This document shows positions 1 through 9,225 of a stretch of 64,000 bases of DNA, in pieces; position 1 is the stretch's first letter; each line of letters starts with the position of its first letter. The notes beneath the pieces are model-generated. The model was not told where the DNA came from. It made no database searches and saw only the letters and a list, made by a program, of their open reading frames with translations. Origin of the DNA: Streptomyces sp. B21-083 (GTDB lineage Bacteria; Actinomycetota; Actinomycetes; Streptomycetales; Streptomycetaceae). The DNA lies in the NCBI RefSeq assembly GCF_036898825.1, contig NZ_JARUND010000001.1, forward strand, positions 2,914,001 to 2,978,000, read 5' to 3'. Made by a program: the position numbers and the translations under genes.

Positions 1-457
1 TCCCAAGCTCGCGGCGCAGACACAGCGGGCCCGCGACGCCGGCTGCGTGGTCGGCTTCTACCACTTCCTGTGGCCCGGCAACCTGACCGCCCAGGCCGAG
101 TATTTCCTCGGCAACGCCTCGGCGAGGGACAGCGCCGACATCCTCGCAGTCGACTGGGAGACGACGGGCGACGGCACCCGCGCGCCGAGCGCCGAGAAGG
201 ACGCCTTCATACGCAAGCTCAAGGAGCTGCGGCCGGACATCCGGGTCGTCCTCTACTGCAACAGAAGCTACTGGCTGAACGTCGACACGACCTCCTACGC
301 GGGCGACGGACTGTGGATAGCCGACTACGTGACGGCCGGCGAGCCCCGCATCGAGGCGACGTGGCGCTTCCACCAGTACACCGACGACCCGGTCGACACG
401 AACGTCGGCGACTTCGCCACCAAGAAGGCACTGCAGGAGTGGGCAGCCTTCAACTGA
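1..457 (+). CDS. GH25-family muramidase (lysozyme), 5' end outside the window
   Basis: The frame is open from base 2 at the window edge, so the start codon and any signal peptide lie upstream. The 151 visible codons read as the second half of a glycoside hydrolase 25 domain, which cleaves the MurNAc-GlcNAc bond of peptidoglycan, usually outside the cell. Family marks are the strand DILAVDWE, whose Asp (codon at 152) and Glu (codon at 158) form the DxE catalytic pair, then VVLYCN, WIADY and the closing WRFHQYTDD strand. The protein ends in AAFN with no cell-wall-binding repeats after the domain, so any such module would be N-terminal. It is followed after 55 bp by a Crp-type regulator on the same strand; no functional link is visible. 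Confidence 0.85.
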   Translation, partial: PKLAAQTQRARDAGCVVGFYHFLWPGNLTAQAEYFLGNASARDSADILAVDWETTGDGTRAPSAEKDAFIRKLKELRPDIRVVLYCNRSYWLNVDTTSYAGDGLWIADYVTAGEPRIEATWRFHQYTDDPVDTNVGDFATKKALQEWAAFN

Positions 458-512
458 CGGGTACGGCCGACATATCCTCTGCACAGCCGCACACCTGGAC
501 CGGGGGCACTCC

Positions 513-1208
513 ATGGCCGAGACGGGAACAGGCAGCCGTCGTCCGGCCACCTTCTGGGAGGCGCTGGCGCCCGCGGACCGGGCCGCGGTGGTCCGGGGGG
601 CGACCCGGGTGTCGCTGCCCGCAGACGAGCAGTTCCTGACGCAGGGCGAGGACTCCGACCATCTTGTGGTGCTGCTGCGCGGCTGGGTCAAGGTCGTCGC
701 CCAGTCCCACGCCGGTTACCGCGCGCTGCTCGCCCTGCGGGGTCCCGGCGAACTCCTCGGCGAGCAGGCCGGGTTGGAGCGCAGGCGCCGGTCGGCCTCG
801 CTCCACACGGCGACGACGGTCGACCTGCTGCATCTGCCGGCCGTCCGCTTCCAGGCGCTGGCCCGCTCCAGCGACGGAGTGGCCGCCGCGCTGGAACAGA
901 CACTGTCCGGGCGGCTGCGCGAGGCCGACATCCAGCGCACCGGCATCACCGAACCGGTTCCGATGCGCCTCGCCGCCCTCCTCCTCGACCTGGCCGAACG
1001 CTGCGGCCACCCCGACCCGGACGGCACCGGCGTACGCATCACCCTGCCGCTCTCCCAGGACGACCTGGCGGGCCTGGTGCTCAGCTCGCGCCGTACGGTG
1101 AGCCGGGTGCTGGAGCAATGGCGGGGACAGGGCTGGATCGTGACGGGACGTCAGGCGCTGCTGATCCGATCGGTGGACCACCTGAAGGGACAGGCGTTCG
1201 GCGGCTGA
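513..1208 (+). CDS. Crp/Fnr-family transcriptional regulator
   Basis: A 231-residue protein of normal Crp/Fnr length. Residues about 20-120 form the cyclic-nucleotide-binding beta barrel (the LRGWVKVVAQS and LLALRGPGELLGEQA strands). Residues about 150-220 form the winged helix-turn-helix, with LSQDDLAGLVLSSRRTVSRV as the recognition motif. No cysteine cluster typical of Fnr oxygen sensors is seen, so a nucleotide or another small ligand is more likely than an iron-sulfur cluster; the ligand cannot be told from sequence. The ATG at 513 follows a G-rich stretch (GGGGGCACTCC). Similar solo Crp-like regulators are common in Streptomyces. The gene is convergent with the kinase operon that follows. 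Confidence 0.88.
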   Translation: MAETGTGSRRPATFWEALAPADRAAVVRGATRVSLPADEQFLTQGEDSDHLVVLLRGWVKVVAQSHAGYRALLALRGPGELLGEQAGLERRRRSASLHTATTVDLLHLPAVRFQALARSSDGVAAALEQTLSGRLREADIQRTGITEPVPMRLAALLLDLAERCGHPDPDGTGVRITLPLSQDDLAGLVLSSRRTVSRVLEQWRGQGWIVTGRQALLIRSVDHLKGQAFGG

Positions 1209-1262
1209 GGGGTTTCACGCACAACCGGCCCCGCCCTCAGCGCCATCCTCAACCCCATCCAC

Positions 1263-3125
1263 TCAGCAGGACGTGTAACTCACCCCCTCCTTGGGGGCCT
1301 TGAAGATGCGGTAGCCCTTCGTGTTGGTCAGCTGGTACGTGATCGTCCAGTCGTCGCAGGTGTCTTCGGGGTCCGAGGCGGGCCCGAACCCGGGGTCCTG
1401 GTTGCTGCGGAAGCTGACCGTGGCGAGGGTGTACGTGCCGTCGCCGGACAGACCGGTGAGGGCGATGCCGGACTCCCGTGTGGTGCTCATGTCGTGCGTC
1501 CACCCCTGCCGGCTCTTGGCGGAATCGGTGTTCACCACCTTGGAGTGGGGGTCGTAGCGGCGCATCGCCTTCGCGTAGTCGCGCTCGTTGACCGCCCCGT
1601 AGAAGTGGGCGAACATCGTCGCCACTCCGCGCGCCCTCGGATCGTCGACGACCTGCGAGAAGTCGACGGTCGCTCCGGGAGCCACCGCCCGGTCCACCAC
1701 GACCGGTTTTGCCGGCGTCTCGGACGAAACGGTGGGATCGGGGGCCGACTTGACGGACGTGTCCGACGACGAGCCTGAGGTCGAGCCCGAGCCCGAGGAC
1801 GAGTACGAGTCCGTGGAGGAGTCGCCGGGGGCCGCGGTGTCGCCGAACGGGGAGTACCGCGTCGTGGCCAGCCACGCTCCCGCGACGACGAGCAGGACCA
1901 CGACCACCCCGACCGCACGGGCGGCTGCCGAGAGGCCCGGATGGGAGGCCCGCCGCTGAGGGGCCGGATAGGGGGCGTACGGCGTGTAAGGGGTGGACTG
2001 CGTGGGCTGGTTGGGCTGAGCGGCCGGCTGCGGGAAGGGCGTCACCGGGCTCTGGCGCGGCCGGTTCGACGGAGGGTTCGACCCCGGGGAGGGAAACTGG
2101 AACCCGCCGTTCGGCCGCGTCACCGGCTGCTGCTGAGGCGTGACCGGCGGACCCGGTGGCGACTGCCGCTGACGCGGAGGCGCCGGCGGCCTCTGCTTCA
2201 GCTGACCGCGCGCCTGCTCCAGAACCCGCAGCCACTCCGCCATCGGGGGACGCGCGCCCGGATCGGAGGCCCTGCTGCGTTCGGCGAGGTTCGCCAGAGC
2301 GGACGACACGTTCCGCAGTCCGGTGAGGTCGGTGCTCGTCTGGTGCCGGTTGAAGAGCCTGGTGGCGATCAGGCCGAACTTGTACGTGTCCGAGGCCGGC
2401 GACGCCTTCGCCGCCTCGGGCACCGCCCAGTCGTCAGTCTCCACCTGGGGCAGGACGTCCTTCCCGGCCAGCCGCATCGAGTCGCAGTCGATCAGCAGGC
2501 ACTTGGGAGAGGGGTCCAGCATGAACAGGACGTTCTTCGGCGAGAGGTCGCCCACGGTCACCCGGTGCCGGTGCAGCCGGTTGAGGATCGCCGCGAGGTC
2601 GATGAGCAGCCGCAGCCGGCGCCCGTCGTCGACGTCCAGCCCCAGGGACCGGGTGAACCCGTCGTCGTTGAGCAGGAACTCCATGCCCTGCGGCTTCACC
2701 TTGCCCAGCCGGGTGCTGTCGAGCTCGAACTCCTCGGTGATCCGCTGCATCAGGAACCCGGTCACGGTGGTGCCGGGATTGTCGCGCGGCAGCGGCCGTG
2801 TCGGCCGGGCGCCGGTGTAGACGAGCGCGGTCGGCCAGGTCAGCCGCTTGTCGAGGTAGGAGTGGTCGTGTCGGTCGGTGCGGCCCAACTCGTCGAAGAA
2901 ACTGACCAGTTCGTAGAGCGCGTCGGCATCGCTGGTCACCGCCGGCAGGTACTCCTTGTACGCGAGATACTCGCCGGCGAACTTCCCGGGCGGGTCGGGC
3001 ACCGCGTACACGACGCCCTGTCCGCCGTCGCCCAACCGGTTCGCTGGGAGGTCGCCGAGCCTGTCGCGCCCGACCCAGGAGATCGTCAGCAACTCGGGCC
3101 CCCCGGTGCGTCGTTCCACGGCCAC
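1263..3125 (-). CDS. Membrane-anchored Ser/Thr protein kinase-like protein, last gene of the TerY-type operon
   Basis: A 620-residue protein with a divergent eukaryote-like kinase domain (about 20-310). Visible are a glycine loop GDGGQG (32-37), the ATP Lys57 in AYKEYL, the catalytic loop GDLSPKNVLF with Asp193 and Asn198, and DCD (213-215) in place of DFG. A Pro/Gln-rich linker (310-395) leads to one membrane helix near 404-421 and an external domain of about 200 residues ending in Cys. The topology is therefore kinase inside, sensor or anchor outside. It overlaps the PP2C gene by 40 bp, so the two are probably coupled; GTG3125 has a poor ribosome site and a later TTG (residue 13) is possible. 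In TerY triads, kinase and phosphatase are predicted to set the phosphorylation state of the vWA protein; that role is inferred here. Confidence 0.82.
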   Translation of the reverse strand: MAVERRTGGPELLTISWVGRDRLGDLPANRLGDGGQGVVYAVPDPPGKFAGEYLAYKEYLPAVTSDADALYELVSFFDELGRTDRHDHSYLDKRLTWPTALVYTGARPTRPLPRDNPGTTVTGFLMQRITEEFELDSTRLGKVKPQGMEFLLNDDGFTRSLGLDVDDGRRLRLLIDLAAILNRLHRHRVTVGDLSPKNVLFMLDPSPKCLLIDCDSMRLAGKDVLPQVETDDWAVPEAAKASPASDTYKFGLIATRLFNRHQTSTDLTGLRNVSSALANLAERSRASDPGARPPMAEWLRVLEQARGQLKQRPPAPPRQRQSPPGPPVTPQQQPVTRPNGGFQFPSPGSNPPSNRPRQSPVTPFPQPAAQPNQPTQSTPYTPYAPYPAPQRRASHPGLSAAARAVGVVVVLLVVAGAWLATTRYSPFGDTAAPGDSSTDSYSSSGSGSTSGSSSDTSVKSAPDPTVSSETPAKPVVVDRAVAPGATVDFSQVVDDPRARGVATMFAHFYGAVNERDYAKAMRRYDPHSKVVNTDSAKSRQGWTHDMSTTRESGIALTGLSGDGTYTLATVSFRSNQDPGFGPASDPEDTCDDWTITYQLTNTKGYRIFKAPKEGVSYTSC

Positions 3126-4309
3126 AGGGCGATGAGCGTGCGGTCGTCGTCGTAGGTCTCACGGGAGAAGTCGAGCAGGTGGGCGAAGCCCAACGGCGGT
3201 ACGGGGCTCAGCAGTCCGTAGTAGAAGTGGCGGGCCACGGCCCCCTTTCCGTCGCCGAGCGGGTCGCCGAACCCGTCCGTGCCGACCAGCAGGACCGTCT
3301 GCTGTTCCAGGGCGAAGGAGAGCGGACGGATGACTCCGGGGAGGAAGGGCAGCGGGTCCACCGTCGAGGAGTACAGCCCGTCCGTGCCGGCTCCCTTGCC
3401 GCCTGTCAGCCGGTAGAACGTGTCGTGCTTGATCTGCCAGGCGCCCGAGTCGCCGATCGAGATCAGGTGGACGAAGACGCCCTGGTCGGTGGGCGTCGCC
3501 GTCCCGGCCACCAGGGTGGTCGCCAGCAGTCCGGCCGTCTCCTCGGGGCCCGCGTCGGGACGGTGCAGGATCCGGCGGGCCTGTTCGACGAGCTGCCAGT
3601 GGACCGTGGACAGCAGCTTGTCCCAGTCGGCGACATACCCGGCGCCCTCGCCCCGGACCTGGCTGAGCATCTCGTCCACGGCGCTGCGGCAGGCCAGTTG
3701 GGACCCGATGTGGGGCTGGCGTGCGCTGGAGACCCCGTCGGCGACGGCGAACACCACGGTTCCGGTGCCCTCGTCCCAGGCCGCCGCCGCGTCGTCCTCG
3801 CGGGGGCGGCCCTCGTAACGGTGCTGATAGCCGCGTACGGAGGCGAGGCGCAGGGCCATCTTCCCCGTCTGCCAGCCGTCGCAGACGGTGTCCGGGCGGT
3901 AGGACAGCCCGCGCGGCGGCACAATGTCGAACGGCGGTACGGGTTTGCCGACGACGATGGGCCGCCAGTGCCCGGCGATGTTCATCCCCACCGGTGCCGC
4001 TGCCGGTGCCTCCACCGGTACCGCCACTACCGAGTCGGGGGCCGGCTCCGGTGCCTTCTCCCTGCCGGGGGCCGCGCCAGGGGCCGTTCCGGGGCCGGGG
4101 ACTCCCGTGCCGTTGCCGTGCTGAGCACCGGACTGCCGTACCGGGTAGGGCTGTTGTACCGGATCGGTTTGCTGCGCCGGGTCGGACTGCTGCGCAGGGT
4201 CGGGCCGTTGCAGGGAGTCCGGGCGCTGTACGGAGTCCGGGCGCCGCGCCGGGTCCGACCGGTCGGGTCGTCGCTCCGTCTCGCTCTGCCGCTTGCCGAA
4301 CAGGGCCAC
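3086..4309 (-). CDS. PP2C-family Ser/Thr protein phosphatase
   Basis: A 407-residue protein, GTG start one base after the stop of the vWA gene upstream. The first 110 residues are low-complexity, with repeated RPD and PAQQSDP units. The PP2C domain covers about 150-400: RGYQHRYEGRPREDD carries the first metal-binding acidic residues, VFAVADGVSSA the DG pair, ATTLVAG and SIGDSGAW the core strands, LLVGTDGFGDPLGDG the second DG, and YDDDRTLIAL the final metal Asp. All key acidic residues appear present, so it should be an active Mn/Mg-dependent phosphatase. Its likely substrates are the kinase and vWA proteins of the same operon, as in TerY-PP2C-kinase triads; this is inferred from context. Confidence 0.88.
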   Translation of the reverse strand: MALFGKRQSETERRPDRSDPARRPDSVQRPDSLQRPDPAQQSDPAQQTDPVQQPYPVRQSGAQHGNGTGVPGPGTAPGAAPGREKAPEPAPDSVVAVPVEAPAAAPVGMNIAGHWRPIVVGKPVPPFDIVPPRGLSYRPDTVCDGWQTGKMALRLASVRGYQHRYEGRPREDDAAAAWDEGTGTVVFAVADGVSSARQPHIGSQLACRSAVDEMLSQVRGEGAGYVADWDKLLSTVHWQLVEQARRILHRPDAGPEETAGLLATTLVAGTATPTDQGVFVHLISIGDSGAWQIKHDTFYRLTGGKGAGTDGLYSSTVDPLPFLPGVIRPLSFALEQQTVLLVGTDGFGDPLGDGKGAVARHFYYGLLSPVPPLGFAHLLDFSRETYDDDRTLIALWPWNDAPGGPSC

Positions 4310-4310
4310 G

Positions 4311-4997
4311 TCAGATCACGTCGATCGCGACGGTGAAGCCTTCCGGCTTGTCGACGGTGAGTTGGGGACTGGCCGAACCGAGCGAACGGCCCGAGGCGAT
4401 GACGCTCCTGGTGAGGGCGGTGCAGAACTTGGCGATGGCGTCGCCGACGTCGACACCCTTGTTCACGATGAACCCGAACTCCGGCTGGGTGGCGACCTCG
4501 TTGATGATGTGCGGGTCGGCGTCCACGATGCCGACAGCGATGATGTTGGGCGCCCCGAGGGTCGACTGCCGGTCGGTGAGCCGGCGGTGGGCGCTGCGCC
4601 AGTCCTCCCCTCTGTTGGGCAGTCCGTCGCTGAAGAGGAACACGGCGGGCCGGTGCACCTGGTATCCCTCGGCCTTGAGGCCCTGGATGTCGGCGGGGAT
4701 GCGGGTGATCAGGTCCTCGAAGGCGGTGGCGTAGCTCGTCATACCGCGGGTGGTCAGAAGCGGGAACTCGCCGGCGCCGCGCAGATCGACGAGGTGGACC
4801 CGCTCGATCACGTCGTCCGAGAAGCCCAGTACGGAGAAGCGCACCTTGGCCGCGGCCATCGGCTCACCGAGCAACGCCTGGTGCAGGGACCTCAGGCCGT
4901 CGTTGAGGTCGCCGATGTGGTTGATCATCGACCCCGACTCGTCGGCCAGGACATAGACGGGAAGCAAGTGCCCCCGGTTGCTTTCGATCATCGTCAC
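4311..4997 (-). CDS. TerY-like von Willebrand factor A domain protein with intact MIDAS
   Basis: A 228-residue single-domain vWA protein of the TerY type. The metal-ion-dependent adhesion site is complete: DESGSM (DxSxS) near residue 19, the Thr of GMTSY, and the Asp of FSDGLP. The C-terminal part (NEVATQPEFGFIVN through ASGRSLG) is typical of TerY. It should act in the cytoplasm as a metal-dependent protein-binding scaffold. The start is GTG4997 (four bases after AAGGA) or the in-frame ATG4991. It sits 74 bp after the larger vWA gene and one base before the phosphatase gene, making the vWA-phosphatase-kinase order of a TerY-P triad. Confidence 0.9.
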   Translation of the reverse strand: MTMIESNRGHLLPVYVLADESGSMINHIGDLNDGLRSLHQALLGEPMAAAKVRFSVLGFSDDVIERVHLVDLRGAGEFPLLTTRGMTSYATAFEDLITRIPADIQGLKAEGYQVHRPAVFLFSDGLPNRGEDWRSAHRRLTDRQSTLGAPNIIAVGIVDADPHIINEVATQPEFGFIVNKGVDVGDAIAKFCTALTRSVIASGRSLGSASPQLTVDKPEGFTVAIDVI

Positions 4998-5071
4998 TTG
5001 TCCTTACCTGTGCTTGTCTGATCTTGATCTTGATCTCGAACCGTGCTCTGCCGCGGTTTTCGCCGCCGCCG

Positions 5072-6913
5072 TCACAGCGCGTCCTCCGCCGACCGGAACC
5101 CGTCCGGCGCCGCGAGGGCGAACTGCGGGTCGCCCGCGCCGAGTCGCTGTCCGTAGCCGACGATCGTGTCCCGCAGGAAGGCGGCGACGCTGTGGGCGGC
5201 CGAGGCCGCGTCCTGGTGCGGGGCAGCCATGAAGCCGAACTCGGGACGGGTGGCCAGCGTCCGTACCGTCGATGCCTCGGCGCCGCCCAGTCCGAGGGCG
5301 ATCAGGTGGGGGGCCACCGAGCTGCCGTCCTGGTCGACGAGTTCGGCGTACGCGGTCCGCCAGCCGGTGCCCTCGTCGGGGACACCGCCGGTGAGGAAGA
5401 AGACGATCGGCCGCAGCACCTGCGTACGCTGCGTCTTCACCAGGGCGACGTCCTGCCGCAGCAGCGCCTGGAGGGTGCGGAAGGCGTGGGTGTACGACAG
5501 TCCGGGGCGCCCGGTGAGGATCGGGGTGCGGGTGCTGGGCAGCACCGTGTCCAGGGGCAGCCTCAGTTCCGTGGCGGCGGCCATGCCCAGCACGCACAAC
5601 CGCAGCGCGGCGGAGACGCCCGGGGCGCCGGAGAGCGCGGAGTGCAGCGAGGCGAGGCCCCGGTTGAGTTCGTCGACGGAGCCCCGGTCGAGGGACTCGT
5701 CCAGGACGAGATAGATGAGCGCGGCGCCGGAGAAGGCGGCCGGGGCGGCAGCCGTGTGCGGCTGGACCGGCACCACCAACGTGGGTTCGTACACCTGCGG
5801 CTGTCCCGGAACCGTCTGTCCCGGCTGCGGCTGTCCCGGCGCCGTCTGCTGGTGTGCGGGCGCGGGTGCCGGCGCCTGCTGCGGGGCCCCCGCCGTGAGC
5901 TGGGCCGGGGCCGCCGCCGGGGCGTCCCACGGGCGGGCGCCCGGCAGGGCGGTAGGTGCCGTGGCCGAGAGGGGGACGTGGCCGCCGGTGGCCATGCCGA
6001 CCTGCCCGGTGAGCTGTTGGCGCAGCAGGTCGAGGTCACCGGCGACGATCAGCCCTTTCTCGGCCATCACCTGGAACAGGCCCAGGGCGCGCTGGTTCTG
6101 GAGTTCGGCGGTGGCCATCCGGGCCGACTCCAGCTGGCGGCTCATCTCGAAAGCGCCGGCGGCGTCGCCCGGGTGCGTGACCAGGTAGTGCCGGATCAGG
6201 CCCTCGCTGTTGGTCAGCATGCCGGCGAAGGAGTCGGCCTGCCGTTTCGTGGACTCGATCTCGTAGCCCTGTTTGATGGCGTCGAGCTGGCCACCCCGGT
6301 GGGCGCCGCCGACCGCGGGCATGTGTGCGGCGGCGTCCTGGCGTTCCTTCCAGTCTGCGTCGATCAGCGACTCCAGGAAGGCCAGCGCCTTGGTGTCGGG
6401 GCGTACGGACGCCCGGCAGCCGTCCACGACGAGCCCCTGGGGCAGGTGGGCGGGGGCGGCGCAGAGCTGGTTCAGATGGCGCTGGAGGCCGAAGGAGTCC
6501 TCGATGGAGAACAGTTGGCCGGCGCCGTGGAACAGGCTGATCAGGTGCCCGTGGACGAGGGGCAGCGGGTCGGTGAGGCCCGCCCGTACGAATTCCTCGG
6601 CGCCCGTCCAGCCGTCGACGCGGAAGGTGAAGGAGAGGGTGACCTCGAAGGCGTGGACACCGTCCCGGGAGACCAGCGGGTTGTTGCGCAGGACCGCGCT
6701 GCGGTGCTGGGGGCGCATGTCGACCTCGTACCGCGTGCGGTAACGGGAGAAGACCTGCTGGCCGGGGGTGAGCGGACGGCCGTCGACGCAGACCACTTCG
6801 CCGGAGGCGGTGGCGTAGACGACGGCGAGGTGGGGTTCGCGCGCCTTGGTGGGGCCGACGGCGAAGCGCGGCACCGGGGACTGGTTGACGAATCTGGACA
6901 CCGGCTGGGTCAC
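5072..6913 (-). CDS. Two-part protein: beta-rich/helical N-terminal region plus degenerate vWA domain
   Basis: I place the start at GTG6913, preceded by AGGAGGTG and overlapping the upstream stop as GTGA, giving 613 residues. Residues 1-340 begin with a strand-rich stretch (YATASGEVVCVDGRPL, AFEVTLSFTFRVDGW) followed by long helices, somewhat like SPFH/band-7 proteins; I cannot name the fold. A Pro/Gln/Ala linker follows. The last 200 residues are a vWA domain related to the next gene (TRPEFGFMAAP matches TQPEFGFIVN), but its MIDAS is broken: DESLDRGS replaces DxSxS and FLTGGVP lacks the Asp. It is probably a non-metal-binding partner of the intact TerY-like protein. Function is unknown; operon membership is clear. 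Confidence 0.8.
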   Translation of the reverse strand: MTQPVSRFVNQSPVPRFAVGPTKAREPHLAVVYATASGEVVCVDGRPLTPGQQVFSRYRTRYEVDMRPQHRSAVLRNNPLVSRDGVHAFEVTLSFTFRVDGWTGAEEFVRAGLTDPLPLVHGHLISLFHGAGQLFSIEDSFGLQRHLNQLCAAPAHLPQGLVVDGCRASVRPDTKALAFLESLIDADWKERQDAAAHMPAVGGAHRGGQLDAIKQGYEIESTKRQADSFAGMLTNSEGLIRHYLVTHPGDAAGAFEMSRQLESARMATAELQNQRALGLFQVMAEKGLIVAGDLDLLRQQLTGQVGMATGGHVPLSATAPTALPGARPWDAPAAAPAQLTAGAPQQAPAPAPAHQQTAPGQPQPGQTVPGQPQVYEPTLVVPVQPHTAAAPAAFSGAALIYLVLDESLDRGSVDELNRGLASLHSALSGAPGVSAALRLCVLGMAAATELRLPLDTVLPSTRTPILTGRPGLSYTHAFRTLQALLRQDVALVKTQRTQVLRPIVFFLTGGVPDEGTGWRTAYAELVDQDGSSVAPHLIALGLGGAEASTVRTLATRPEFGFMAAPHQDAASAAHSVAAFLRDTIVGYGQRLGAGDPQFALAAPDGFRSAEDAL

Positions 6914-9225
6914 CGGGCACCTCCTGGCCGAGCGGGCGGAGCGGGCGGTCTCAGTCGTAGAGCGGTGCCGATGACGGCTGCGGAGCGGGGCAGGGGACGG
7001 AAGTTGTCGCGTTCGTTCCAGTGGGTGACATGGCGTTCGAGGAGCCGGCCCGCGCGGGGACTGCGGGCGGCGACGTCGTCGACGAGGATGCGGACCAGGT
7101 CGTCCAGGAGGAGCGGATCGTTCTCGGCCTGGGCGGCCCATTTCTGGAGCACGCTCTCCGCCTCCTCGCCGAAGAGTTCGCCGCCGATCACCTCGGCCCA
7201 CAAGTAGCCGAGCAGCCGCCGCAGTTCACCGCCCGGCGGGTCCTTGGCGGCCAGCCGAAGCAGGGTGGGACAGCTGCGCGGCGCGATGCCGGGGGTCGCG
7301 GGTTCCTCGGAGAGGAGGGTGTCGGCGAGGATCAGGAAGACCAGGTGTCCGCAGGCGCGGCTCTCGGCGGTGTGCGCCATCTCGGCCACGGCGCGCAGTA
7401 CGACGAGGGCGTGCGCGGCGAGGTCCTCCTCCAGCAGGTCGGCGAAGCTGTCGCCGATCGCGATGGCGACCTGGATGTTGTCGACGGTCCCGAGCCGGGT
7501 GAGCGCGGCGACGGCGGCGGTGAGGTCCGCGCCGCCCAGACAGAGCCCGTAGGCGCGGGCGGCAGCCGCCTGGAACTGCCAGACGTCGCTGAGGTACCAG
7601 CCGTCGACGAGTGCCCGGACGCCGCCGCGCAGGGCGGGTTCGCGGGCACAGACCTTGAGTGCGTACCCGATGGCCTCGCGGCGCTGCCAGCCGTTGTCCT
7701 CGTCCATGGCCCAGCCGGCGAAGACCTGGTCGGCGATGTACTCGAAGGCCTCGGTGGCGATCAGTCCAAGGGCGGTCCCGGCGAAGCTGCGCACCTGCAG
7801 GGAGGGCGAGTCGACCAACTCCGCGAGCCAGCCGATGAGTTCGCGCTGGATGCGGTACTCGGACCAGACGTGCCGGATGATCCGGGGCGGGTAGGCGGGG
7901 TCGCGGTACTCGGCGACCGTGCACGGCAGCCGTCCGAGGGCGCCCTTGGTGACCGCGGCGACGGTGCGGGCGCGCAGCTTCTCGGCGAGCAGCCGCCGGG
8001 ACTGCGCGAAGGGATCGTGCCGCAGCGGTACGGGACCGTGCTCGACGCTGGGCGTGAGGATGCCGCGTTCGCTGCGGAACCACTCCAGGAGCAGGGTCGC
8101 GGCGAGTGCCACGTCCTCCTGGGGCAGTCCGCCGAGGACGGCGAGGGCGACGGCCTGGGTGCGCAGCACGGTGTCGCCGAGCCCCTCGAACCACTCCTCG
8201 GGGCTCTCGCCGCCGGCCCGGTCCATCCGGGTGCGCACATGGTCGGTGTCGATGGCGCCGGCCTTGTGCTCGTGCGCCAGCACCTCGGCGAGGCGGGCGG
8301 CGTCCCGGCAGGCGGCGTGGTCGTCGAGGAGTTCGGTGGCGAGGTCGCCGACACCGGTGGCGGCGAGTGCGCGTTCGGCCTCCAACTCACCCAGGAGATG
8401 CGCGAGATGGGCTTCCAGGACGGTGTTCAGGGTGCCGGGGCGGTCGATCCGCCGTACGTACTCGCCTGCACCGCGCCCCAGTTCGGCCTCGGGTCCGGCG
8501 ATCAGGACGAGCCTGGCGTCGGCGAGGCGCAGCAGCTCCTCCAGCCCCTGGAGGAGGGAGCCGCTCAGTTCGTCGAGGTCGGGCGGCCGGTCGAGCAACA
8601 GGCCCGCTCCGCTGCCGAGTTGCCTGAGGTCGGTGAGCCGGCTCAGTTCGGCGACGGAGTCCAGCAGGTACCAGGTCTTCACCTGGGCGGCGATCAGCAG
8701 CCGTACTCCGGCCGCGGTCTTGCCCGCGCCGCCGGGTCCCCGCAGCACGACCGACCGGCGCTGCCAGGCGTCGGCCAGTACGTCGTCCCAGCGGGGCGGT
8801 GCCTGGAAGGCGTGCCGGACGGTCTCGACGGTGGTCGCGGACAGCGCCCGCATGACGACGTCCCGCTCACCGGCCCGCACCTGGACGACGATCTTGTCGC
8901 CCTGGACCCGGTCCCCGCCGATGTGCGTCCACGCCTCGCGCAGTGTCCCGGCGCGCAGACTGCCCTGTCCGGTGCGGTTGGTGGCCCCTCTGGCCCGCGA
9001 TCCGGCGCCGACGTTGTCAGCGCCGCCGCCTCCGTCCCCCGGCTGGGCCCCGCCGTCGCCCGGCGCTCCGCCCGGTCCGTCGCCGCCCGCCGGAGGGGCG
9101 CCGCCGTCACCCGGGGTGCCGCCGGGCGGCGACCCGGGCGCAGCCGCGGGCGTCGGACCGGCGGAGGACGGCGCGGGGGCCGCGGCGGGCGCCGGTCCGG
9201 GCGCCGGGGCGCCGGGGGTGCTCAC
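6910..9225 (-). CDS. P-loop NTPase with C-terminal helical (HEAT-like) region, STAND-like
   Basis: A 771-residue protein. Residues 1-90 are Gly/Pro/Ala-rich and disordered. Residues 100-120 hold a strand motif (HIGGDRVQGDKIVVQV) with the GDxVxGDKI pattern found beside nucleotide-binding scaffolds in predicted conflict systems. A Walker A GPGGAGKT lies at 163-170, with an acidic LLLDRPPDLDEL segment about 50 residues later as a candidate Walker B. The rest, to about 740, is mostly amphipathic helix with repeating Ala/Leu patterns (VRSFAGTALGLIATEAFEYI) resembling HEAT repeats. It could act as a STAND-type switch ATPase. The start overlaps the stop of the cyclase-like gene by four bases (ATGA) and its own stop overlaps the next GTG, so all three are translationally coupled. 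Confidence 0.8.
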   Translation of the reverse strand: MSTPGAPAPGPAPAAAPAPSSAGPTPAAAPGSPPGGTPGDGGAPPAGGDGPGGAPGDGGAQPGDGGGGADNVGAGSRARGATNRTGQGSLRAGTLREAWTHIGGDRVQGDKIVVQVRAGERDVVMRALSATTVETVRHAFQAPPRWDDVLADAWQRRSVVLRGPGGAGKTAAGVRLLIAAQVKTWYLLDSVAELSRLTDLRQLGSGAGLLLDRPPDLDELSGSLLQGLEELLRLADARLVLIAGPEAELGRGAGEYVRRIDRPGTLNTVLEAHLAHLLGELEAERALAATGVGDLATELLDDHAACRDAARLAEVLAHEHKAGAIDTDHVRTRMDRAGGESPEEWFEGLGDTVLRTQAVALAVLGGLPQEDVALAATLLLEWFRSERGILTPSVEHGPVPLRHDPFAQSRRLLAEKLRARTVAAVTKGALGRLPCTVAEYRDPAYPPRIIRHVWSEYRIQRELIGWLAELVDSPSLQVRSFAGTALGLIATEAFEYIADQVFAGWAMDEDNGWQRREAIGYALKVCAREPALRGGVRALVDGWYLSDVWQFQAAAARAYGLCLGGADLTAAVAALTRLGTVDNIQVAIAIGDSFADLLEEDLAAHALVVLRAVAEMAHTAESRACGHLVFLILADTLLSEEPATPGIAPRSCPTLLRLAAKDPPGGELRRLLGYLWAEVIGGELFGEEAESVLQKWAAQAENDPLLLDDLVRILVDDVAARSPRAGRLLERHVTHWNERDNFRPLPRSAAVIGTALRLRPPAPPARPGGAR

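Noticed and set aside
5072..7201. A longer reading of the degenerate vWA protein starting near 7201
   Set aside because: The extra 96 residues are Arg-rich antisense-like sequence overlapping the NTPase gene; GTG6913 has a strong ribosome site and a GTGA overlap.
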